Positions 1-5,170 of a stretch of DNA of 6,347 bases are shown here, piece after piece. Positions within the stretch are counted from its first letter, which is position 1. Each line of letters begins with the position of its first letter. The DNA comes from Oscillibacter sp. (GTDB lineage Bacteria > Bacillota > Clostridia > Oscillospirales > Oscillospiraceae), in contig JAKSQE010000077.1 of assembly GCA_024404295.1 (NCBI GenBank), positions 1-6,347 of the forward strand, read 5' to 3'. The notes beneath the pieces were generated by a model. That model did not search any database. It was not told the DNA's origin and was given only the letters and a program-made list of their open reading frames with translations. Position numbers and translations under genes: made by a program.

Positions 1-18
1 GCAGGGATTTCTCCCTGC
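1..18 (-). terminator. Probable terminator hairpin after tnpV
   Basis: A perfect 7-bp inverted repeat, GCAGGGA (1-7) and TCCCTGC (12-18), closes a 4-nt loop. It begins 13 bases past the tnpV stop codon, where an intrinsic terminator for that gene would sit. Any U-tract for minus-strand transcription would lie outside the window, so termination cannot be confirmed. Read on the plus strand the hairpin is followed by a C/G-rich stretch before TTTTCT, a poorer terminator. It could instead be part of a repeat at the edge of the mobile element. Confidence 0.5.
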
Positions 19-31
19 CGCCGCTTTTCTG

Positions 32-399
32 TTATGTGTAGATTAAATCATTGTTGACAAATTCTGTTGCTGCTTGCCGTATCACATTCATCCGCTGCAC
101 CCCAAGCATTTGATTTTCCACTTTGAGTGTTTCTGTGATACCTTCCTTTTCGGCAAGTTCCTTTACCACCCGAAAGAACATATCCTCCGCCTGCTCATTA
201 AGATCGGCAAGGTATTCATTCAGCCTTCCACTCGTCAGCAGTTCATAGTAAACCACCTTGTGATGCTCTTTCAAATATCTTGCGTGCCGCTGCCCCCAAA
301 TGCCGATTTTATCTCTTTTTCAACGGGTAGCAGATTAGGCAAATAGTAATCCCCAACCTTTGTATAAGTTCCACCCATTTGTTCAAATAATGATTTCAT
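32..399 (-). pseudogene. tnpV: TnpV-family transposon-encoded protein, frameshifted
   Basis: This looks like a TnpV-family protein, a small protein of unknown function carried by mobile elements of Firmicutes. The first frame starts at ATG 399-397, with GGAGG at 412-408 eight bases upstream. It reads MKSLFEQMGGTYTKVGDYYL and onward, and runs into a stop at 273-271 after 42 residues. The family-like sequence continues in the -1 frame, reading WGQRHARYLKEHH, then NEYLADLNEQAEDMFF, then QRMNVIRQAATEFVNNDLIYT-like residues to the TAA at 34-32. The frames join cleanly at the A5 run opposite 316-320. One extra A would give an uninterrupted protein of about 122 residues, close to the usual family length as I recall it. 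The cause may be a real one-base deletion, a sequencing error, or -1 slippage on A AAA G. Family assignment is from recognition of the sequence and is fairly firm. It lies downstream of the transporter genes in the same orientation but is probably unrelated to them. Confidence 0.8.
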
Positions 400-584
400 T
401 GCAGTTTCCTCCAATTATATTTTTAGATTTTCTGCAACATACCGTACCGATTGTCTTTACCACTTGTTTTCAAAACCTTCGTTACGGCACATCATCATTC
501 GCAGCGGGTTTTTTCATTGCTGATAGACACATCCTATCCGGTCGTAACCGGCAAAAGTCCATTCTGATTTCAATAGCGATTTGG
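400..584. other. Intergenic stretch between permease and tnpV, no clear gene
   Basis: These 185 bases separate the last transporter gene from tnpV and look AT-richer than the operon, especially from about 400 to 480. I find no convincing gene. On the minus strand a 22-codon open stretch (491-426) ends in TAA at 425-423, just before the tnpV ribosome binding site, and reads VTKVLKTSGKDNRYGMLQKI at its end. It could be the tail of a lost upstream gene, but I do not recognise it. A short inverted repeat, CCGGT (538-542) and ACCGG (547-551), lies 34 bases past the permease stop but has no U-tract, so it is at best a weak terminator. The junction between operon and mobile DNA probably falls within this stretch. 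Confidence 0.5.
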
Positions 585-1520
585 CTACCGCTTGTTTCTG
601 TCGTATGGAATACCGAGAGCGGAGGGATCGTAGCCCTTGCCGAAGGAGAGAAGCAGGACAATGACCGCGACCAGATAAGGGAGCATGGAAAAGGCCTGAG
701 AGGGCAAAGGAATTCCTTTGGCCTGCAGCGTGAACTGAAGGGACTCGGTAAAGCCAATAATCATAGCAGTCAGAAGAATTCCAACGGGATTACGGCGGCC
801 GAGGATAACAGCCACAAGCGCAATGTAGCCCTTGCCTGCGATAATATCTTCCTGGAAATAGCCCAACTGTCCCAGCGTGATAAAGCAACCGCCAATGCCG
901 CCCAGAAGGCCATTCACGGCGCACATCAGATAGCGGACGCCGTACACATTGATGCCCGCAGTATCCGCCGCGCCGGGATTTTCACCCACAGCGGTGATGG
1001 AGATGCCCCATTCGGTCTTATAAAGGATGATACAGGAGACTATGACAACCAAATAAACCAAATATACCAGAATGTTCTGATTGAACAGTGCTTCGCCGAT
1101 AACGGGGATTTTGCTGAGCAGCGGAACAGGCAGTGACTTGAGTTTGGCGATGCTGGGAAGGGAGGAACCCTTACCGAATGCCAGCAGGAACAGGAAGCTG
1201 GTCAGTCCAAGCGTAAGATAGTTCAGCGCCAGACCGGAAATCGTCTGGTTCGTTTTGCAGTGAACGCACATGAAGGCGTGCAGCATGGAGATGATGAGTC
1301 CGCCGGCCATTCCGCCCAGAACACCCAGAAAAAGGCTGCCGCTGAAGAAAGCAGTGATGAAGCCGGTGAACGCTCCCGCCAGCATGATGCCCTCTTCCCC
1401 GATGTTCAGGATGCCCGCTTTTTCAGCATAGGCAACACCGATACCGGCAATGGTGAGAGGAGCCGCCTGACGCACGGCAGAGGTAAGGAAGGAGCCGATC
1501 AGGTTCAGAATTTCATTCAT
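585..1520 (-). CDS. BMP-type (nucleoside) ABC transporter permease, NupQ/YufQ-like
   Basis: This is a 311-residue integral membrane subunit of the branched-chain amino acid/ribose permease superfamily (BPD_transp_2), of the kind paired with BMP-family binding proteins. Together with the neighbouring permease it should form the transmembrane channel. Visible family marks are NIGEEGIMLAGA at about residues 39-50, AVGENPGAADTAGI at 177-190 in the cytoplasmic loop expected to contact the ATPase, and GKGYIALVAVILGRRNPVG at 229-247. Hydrophobic segments lie near 20-31, 43-60, 62-84, 95-115, 150-166, 200-217, 231-258 and 278-294. The ATG at 1520-1518 overlaps the stop of the preceding permease as ATGA, and AAGGAG at 1536-1531 lies 10 bases upstream. 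The overlap suggests translational coupling and a roughly equal amount of both permeases. It is the last gene of the operon. The substrate is not readable from this subunit; purine nucleoside or nucleobase is the best guess by family. Confidence 0.93.
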   Translation of the reverse strand: MNEILNLIGSFLTSAVRQAAPLTIAGIGVAYAEKAGILNIGEEGIMLAGAFTGFITAFFSGSLFLGVLGGMAGGLIISMLHAFMCVHCKTNQTISGLALNYLTLGLTSFLFLLAFGKGSSLPSIAKLKSLPVPLLSKIPVIGEALFNQNILVYLVYLVVIVSCIILYKTEWGISITAVGENPGAADTAGINVYGVRYLMCAVNGLLGGIGGCFITLGQLGYFQEDIIAGKGYIALVAVILGRRNPVGILLTAMIIGFTESLQFTLQAKGIPLPSQAFSMLPYLVAVIVLLLSFGKGYDPSALGIPYDRNKR

Positions 1521-2554
1521 ACTCTGTGTGCTCCTTTCTTTGCAAGACGTTTTTCAAACACGGCACGACCCAGAATCAACAATACCAGCATTCCCAGCAT
1601 GACGTTGGAGATCGAGGTAGGCACGCTGCCTGCCCTCTGCATGCCGTTTGCACCTTCCTGCAGAATCGCAATGCCGACAGAGGCTATCACGATTCCGATG
1701 GGGTTGTTGACGCCCAACAGCGCGGCTACGATGGCCAGATAACCGTAACCGGGAGAAATGCCGTCCATGAGCTTGTGTTGGAGACCAGCAATCTCACACA
1801 CACCTGCAAGGCCCGCAAAACCGCCGGAGAGAAGTGACGAAAAGATGATACTCCTGCGCACGCGGATTCCTGCACACAGACTCGCCCTCGGGTTCTGCCC
1901 CACCGCACGGATTTTGTAGCCGGAGTAGGTACAGCGGATAAAAACATACACGAACGCCGCGCAGACGAGCGCCACAATGAGTCCCGAGTGCAGGCGCGTT
2001 CCATTCAGAATCTTACTTAAGTACATCTCCTTGGGTATCTTGGAAGACTGGGGATAATATGCTTTGGGATCCTTGAGCACGGTCTGCAGCAGGATACCCA
2101 CAATGCCCGTGGCGATATAGTTGAACATGATGGTGTTGATGACTTCACTGATGTTGAAGCGCGCTTTCAGGATACCGGGGATCATCGCCCAGATACCGCC
2201 CGCAAGAAAGCCCGCTATCATGCTGACCGGCAGCAAGAGCCTGGCAGGGAGCGGCGCATACATGGAGATAGCTGCAGTGACAGCCGCACCCATGTAGAAC
2301 TGACCCTCTGCACCGATGTTGGTAAAGCCCGCATGGGCACCTACGGAAACCGAAATGCCGCAAAGAATAAGTGGCGAAGCTTTGACCAGTACTTCCGCAA
2401 TGGAGTAGGTACTGCCGAAGGCACCGTTCCAGAAGCCCTTGAGCGCATCGCCGAGGTCACAGCCCACCAGCAGAATCATGAGGCAGAAAATCAGTACTGC
2501 CACGGGAACAATAAGCGTGTAAGAAAGAATACGCGCGGCTTTATTTTTGTTCAT
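1517..2554 (-). CDS. BMP-type (nucleoside) ABC transporter permease, NupP/YufP-like
   Basis: This is a 345-residue membrane permease of the BPD_transp_2 superfamily, the larger partner in BMP-type importers. Family signatures are NIGAEGQFYMGA at residues 79-90, the loop AVGQNPRASLCAGI at 217-230, which probably docks on the ATPase, and SPGYGYLAIVAALLGVNNPIG at 267-287. Hydrophobic spans occur near 12-31, 54-72, 84-100, 105-127, 141-160, 190-206, 235-256, 270-298 and 312-330, preceded by a short basic N-terminus (MNKNKAAR) expected to be cytoplasmic. The ATG at 2554-2552 overlaps the ATPase stop by four bases (ATGA), with AAGGAG at 2568-2563 eight bases upstream; its own stop overlaps the next permease in the same way. 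The length and order (ATPase, long permease, short permease) match the B. subtilis NupOPQ arrangement. Nothing looks truncated or rearranged. Function as a channel subunit is firm; the transported molecule is inferred from family only. Confidence 0.93.
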   Translation of the reverse strand: MNKNKAARILSYTLIVPVAVLIFCLMILLVGCDLGDALKGFWNGAFGSTYSIAEVLVKASPLILCGISVSVGAHAGFTNIGAEGQFYMGAAVTAAISMYAPLPARLLLPVSMIAGFLAGGIWAMIPGILKARFNISEVINTIMFNYIATGIVGILLQTVLKDPKAYYPQSSKIPKEMYLSKILNGTRLHSGLIVALVCAAFVYVFIRCTYSGYKIRAVGQNPRASLCAGIRVRRSIIFSSLLSGGFAGLAGVCEIAGLQHKLMDGISPGYGYLAIVAALLGVNNPIGIVIASVGIAILQEGANGMQRAGSVPTSISNVMLGMLVLLILGRAVFEKRLAKKGAHRV

Positions 2555-4062
2555 GCCTGCTGCTCCTTTCCCGCCATCATAAGGCCGATTTTCGTCATAT
2601 CGACATTGCCATTATTGTTCACCGTACCGGCGATACGTCCGCTGTACATCACGGACACACGGTCGGAGATTGAGAATACCTCATTGAGGTCCGCCGAAAT
2701 CAACAGGACGCAGCAGCCCTTTGCCTTGTAGTCATTAAGCAGCTTATGCACGAACTCCGTGGCGCCGATGTCAAGGCCTCGGGTGGGCTGGAACGCGATA
2801 ATCAACCTGACGTCTTCCGTGAGTTCCCGCGCCAGAATGAGCTTCTGCTGATTGCCGCCCGAAAGGTACCGAATGGGCAGCTTCACCGAGCGTGCCTTGA
2901 TTTCAAAGCGTTTGACTGTCTCTTCGGCAGCTGCGGTCAGATCCTTTTTCCGGATCCAGCCATGCTTCACATAGCGGCTGCAAGCGGAAGAAAGCAGGAG
3001 GTTTTCGCTCAAATCCATATCCGCAATGAGTCCATCACGGTGACGGTCATCGGAAATATAGCCGATACCCAGTTTCTTTCTGTTTTCGATATCAAGACGG
3101 TCGAGACACACGCCGTTCAGGGCAATGCTCCCCTCCGCATATTTTCTGATTCCTACGATGGCTTCAGCCAGATACTTCTGACCGTTTCCCGCTACGCCCG
3201 CAATGCCGTGGATTTCGCCGGGCGCGATGGTCAGCGAGACATTGCTTAACTGCATAAGTCCGTTTTCTTTGATGTTGAGGTTGGAAACCGAGAGTCCTTT
3301 TCCTTCGAAACTCTGCTGAAGAGTACGTCTGACTTCGCCCAGTTCACGGCCGATCATAAGGCGTGAGAGCACGTCCTCGTTCAGTTCCTCCCGCATGAGC
3401 GAGGCAACTTTTTTTCCGTCCATAAGCACGGTGACGCGGTCGGAAATCTCCATGACCTCGGGAATACGGTGAGTGATGATGATGACAGCCTTTCCACTGC
3501 TGCGCAGGCGCTTTAGCACATCGAAAAAGTCTTCCGTTTCACGGGGCGTAAGCACCGCAGTAGGCTCATCCAGAATGAGCGTGGTAACATCGCGGTACAG
3601 GAGCTTCATAATTTCGACCCTCTGTTGCTGACCGACGCTCAGCGAAGAAATCTTCGCAGCAGGGTCGATGGCCAGACCGTACTGCTCGGAAATTTCCCGC
3701 AGACGCTTGTCAATGAGACTGCGCCGCGTGAAAGGATAGCCCTTGCTTTTGAGTCCCAGTGTGATATTTTGGCTGACAGTCAGGTTGGACACAAGCTTGA
3801 AGTGCTGATGTACCATGCCGATTTTTTGGGTAATGGCATCCTTGGGAGCAGAGATGACCACAGGCACTCCATCTATCTCGATGGAGCCCTCATCCGGTGT
3901 ATAGATACCGTACAGGATGTTCATGAGGGTCGTCTTGCCCGCGCCGTTTTCGCCCAAGAGCGCGTGAACCTCTCCGGGATACGCCTCAAAATCCACATTG
4001 TGGTTGGCGTAAGAGCCGAAAAAGCTCTTGCAGATGTGCTTCATGCTGACTACCGGCTTCAT
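2551..4062 (-). CDS. BMP-type (nucleoside) ABC transporter ATP-binding protein, NupO/YufO-like
   Basis: A 503-residue cytoplasmic ATPase contains two fused nucleotide-binding domains and powers import through the two permeases encoded next. The first domain is canonical: Walker A GENGAGKT at 37-44, Q-loop Q86 in HQHF, signature LSVGQQQ at 141-147, Walker B LILDEP at 162-167 with E166, and switch H198. The second keeps a good signature (LSGGNQQK, 400-407), but its Walker A is degenerate (GVAGNGQK, 289-296, with Q where Lys is expected), its Walker B region is IIAFQP (421-426), and the switch His is replaced in ISADL (455-459). The same kind of asymmetry is usual for YufO/NupO-like proteins, so the transporter probably hydrolyses ATP mainly at one site. 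PTRGLD at 426-431 follows the family pattern. The start chosen is ATG 4062-4060, which gives the usual N-terminus MKPVVSMKHICKSF. Its stop overlaps the permease start. A strong hairpin lies upstream, between this gene and the binding-protein gene. Confidence 0.95.
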   Translation of the reverse strand: MKPVVSMKHICKSFFGSYANHNVDFEAYPGEVHALLGENGAGKTTLMNILYGIYTPDEGSIEIDGVPVVISAPKDAITQKIGMVHQHFKLVSNLTVSQNITLGLKSKGYPFTRRSLIDKRLREISEQYGLAIDPAAKISSLSVGQQQRVEIMKLLYRDVTTLILDEPTAVLTPRETEDFFDVLKRLRSSGKAVIIITHRIPEVMEISDRVTVLMDGKKVASLMREELNEDVLSRLMIGRELGEVRRTLQQSFEGKGLSVSNLNIKENGLMQLSNVSLTIAPGEIHGIAGVAGNGQKYLAEAIVGIRKYAEGSIALNGVCLDRLDIENRKKLGIGYISDDRHRDGLIADMDLSENLLLSSACSRYVKHGWIRKKDLTAAAEETVKRFEIKARSVKLPIRYLSGGNQQKLILARELTEDVRLIIAFQPTRGLDIGATEFVHKLLNDYKAKGCCVLLISADLNEVFSISDRVSVMYSGRIAGTVNNNGNVDMTKIGLMMAGKEQQA

Positions 4063-4076
4063 ATCATATGTACCTC
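4059..4076 (-). promoter_or_regulatory. Ribosome binding site with a two-codon minicistron before the ATPase start
   Basis: The Shine-Dalgarno element GAGG (4076-4073) is followed by two ATG codons. The first (4067-4065), 5 bases away, opens only ATG ATA TGA. Its stop overlaps the ATPase ATG (4062-4060), which is 10 bases from the Shine-Dalgarno. Only the second ATG opens the long reading frame, so it is taken as the gene start. The first could engage ribosomes and pass them on through the ATGA overlap, or could simply compete with the true start. That role is inference; the arrangement itself is seen directly. Confidence 0.45.
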
Positions 4077-4089
4077 AATATAGACAGAT

Positions 4090-4127
4090 TCAGGAAAACG
4101 GCAATCAGAGGGTTGCCGTTTTCCTGA
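4090..4127 (-). terminator. Intra-operon hairpin, possible partial terminator or mRNA-stabilising stem
   Basis: A perfect 15-bp inverted repeat at 4090-4104 and 4113-4127 encloses an 8-nt loop. It lies between the binding-protein stop (4150) and the ATPase start (4062). On the minus-strand transcript the core CGGCAA/TTGCCG stem is flanked by AAAA before and TTTT after, the look of a bidirectional intrinsic terminator, although the T-run is itself paired in the longer stem and is interrupted by CC. Since the downstream ATPase and permeases have no convincing promoter of their own, partial read-through is more likely than full termination. Such a stem could also protect the 3' end of the binding-protein message. 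Either would yield more binding protein than membrane subunits, a known pattern in ABC importer operons. Confidence 0.65.
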
Positions 4128-4149
4128 TAAATGGATTTAGGTCGGTTAC

Positions 4150-5121
4150 TTACTTGGTGGGAGTGGAGATGACGGGGATTTCCAGCTCGCCGGAGATAAT
4201 CTTGGCGATGGAATCATTGATCAGATCCTTAACTTCCTGAGGGATCTTCTCGTCCAGAGCGTGATAGGGAGCAATTTCAACAACATTCTTGTCCATACCG
4301 AGGTTATAAACGCCGCCCTCAAAGGTGCCATCCATGATGGAGGACACGGCAGTGATCATGACCTGATCCATGTTGTAGATGGTAGAAGAAAGCACGTAGT
4401 CGGGAGCGATGGAGTTCTGGTCGTAGGAGTTGCCGCAGCAGTATACGCCCTTTTCCTCACAAGCCTTGAGCGCACCGTTGCCAGCCTGATTAGCTACCTG
4501 ATAAACAACATCAGCGCCCTGATTGATCAGAGCCATAGCAGCTTCATAGCCGAGGTTGGTGTCGGTGAAAGAGTTAATGTAGATGGAGAGAACCTGAATC
4601 TCGGGATCCACGGCAGCTGCGGCCAGCTTGTAGGCCTCAAGCTCCTTGGTGATGGAAGGCTGCTCAAAACCGCCGATAACACCGATGATCTTGCTTTCGC
4701 TCATGGAAGCGCACAGCAGACCCATGATGTAAGCGCCCTGCTCGCAAGCCATGACGTAGGAAGCGCCGTTCTCGGAGAAGCAGTCGGACTCGGTAGCGAA
4801 GAAGTACTTGTCAGGGAACTCTTCGGAGACCGCAACGGCGGGCTCACCATACTGATAGCCGTGGCCGATGATGATGTCATAGCCTTCGACGGCCAGCTGA
4901 CGATATACAGCTTCGGAATCGGCGATGCCGACATTTTCGATGATGGTGGTGGTCAGACCAAACTTGGCTGCAGTCGCTTCCAGACCGGCAACTGCAACGG
5001 CGTTCCAACCCTGATCATTTGCCGGGCCGGACACGCTAAGAGCCATGGAAGTGGGTTCCGCCTGCGCCATCACGCAGCAGGCCAGTACGAGTACGAGAGC
5101 AATAGCAAGGATCTTCTTCAT
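4150..5121 (-). CDS. BMP-family ABC transporter substrate-binding protein
   Basis: This 323-residue secreted binding protein belongs to the BMP/PnrA/Med family (Bmp domain), which captures purine nucleosides or related ligands outside the membrane. Residues 1-21 form a signal peptide: MKK, a hydrophobic core, then either signal peptidase I cleavage at AQA21/E22 or lipidation at C15 in VLAC. The lipobox is imperfect, and the folded domain starts almost at once (MALSVSG, 26-32), so the anchoring mode is uncertain. Family features are GPANDQGWN at 32-40, IIIGHGYQYG at 83-92, GGFEQPSITKELEAYKLA at 150-167, GADVVYQVANQAGNGALKA at 202-220 and the C-terminal NLGMDKNVVEIAPY at 273-286. The mature part carries six or more cysteines. 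ATG 5121-5119 was chosen because GGAGGG lies 7 bases upstream and the lysine-rich signal peptide begins there; an in-frame ATG at 5151 would add ten residues before the signal and swallow that site. It lies 49 bases after the amidohydrolase stop. Confidence 0.95.
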   Translation of the reverse strand: MKKILAIALVLVLACCVMAQAEPTSMALSVSGPANDQGWNAVAVAGLEATAAKFGLTTTIIENVGIADSEAVYRQLAVEGYDIIIGHGYQYGEPAVAVSEEFPDKYFFATESDCFSENGASYVMACEQGAYIMGLLCASMSESKIIGVIGGFEQPSITKELEAYKLAAAAVDPEIQVLSIYINSFTDTNLGYEAAMALINQGADVVYQVANQAGNGALKACEEKGVYCCGNSYDQNSIAPDYVLSSTIYNMDQVMITAVSSIMDGTFEGGVYNLGMDKNVVEIAPYHALDEKIPQEVKDLINDSIAKIISGELEIPVISTPTK

Positions 5122-5128
5122 GAAATAA

Positions 5129-5134
5129 CCCTCC
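5129..5134 (-). promoter_or_regulatory. Ribosome binding site that fixes the binding-protein start
   Basis: GGAGGG lies 7 bases before ATG 5121-5119. This rules in the start that opens directly with the MKKILA signal peptide and argues against the in-frame upstream ATG at 5151-5149. Confidence 0.85.
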
Positions 5135-5144
5135 GTTTTATATT

Positions 5145-5158
5145 GAAACACTTGTTTC
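5145..5158. repeat. 14-bp palindrome in the amidohydrolase/binding-protein spacer
   Basis: GAAACA and TGTTTC are separated by two bases (CT), a perfect 6+6 dyad in the 49-bp spacer, 11 bases upstream of the binding-protein ribosome binding site. The size and symmetry would suit a dimeric repressor site, and the two-base centre is too tight for a full RNA hairpin. No matching second copy is seen elsewhere in the window and I cannot name a regulator, so chance is a real alternative. Confidence 0.3.
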
Positions 5159-5170
5159 CAAATGCTTCAT

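Noticed and set aside
413..418. TATAAT on the minus strand just before tnpV as a -10 box
   Set aside because: It abuts the GGAGG ribosome binding site, so a transcript starting from it would lose that site, and there is no good -35 element at 16-18 bases.
538..551. CCGGT/ACCGG hairpin as the operon terminator
   Set aside because: The stem is only 5 bp and is followed on the minus strand by ATAGGATGTG with no U-tract; too weak to call.
360..1136. Long plus-strand open frame (258 codons) opposite the distal permease
   Set aside because: It has no recognisable domain, no clear ribosome binding site, and lies across the well-supported permease gene and the tnpV leader. It is a shadow of minus-strand coding bias.
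2551..4062. Degenerate second nucleotide-binding domain of the ATPase as a sign of gene decay
   Set aside because: The same loss of Walker A Lys, Walker B acid and switch His is usual for this two-domain subfamily, and the signature motif is intact; it is a family trait.
4077..4118. TTGCCG and TATATT with 16-base spacing as a promoter for the ATPase gene
   Set aside because: The spacing and -10 look fair, but transcription would begin past the Shine-Dalgarno and almost on the start codons, and the -35 lies inside the hairpin stem. It is probably coincidental.
5135..5145. TATAAA in the spacer before the binding-protein gene as a promoter
   Set aside because: No -35 element lies at suitable spacing, and the implied start would fall within the ribosome binding site.
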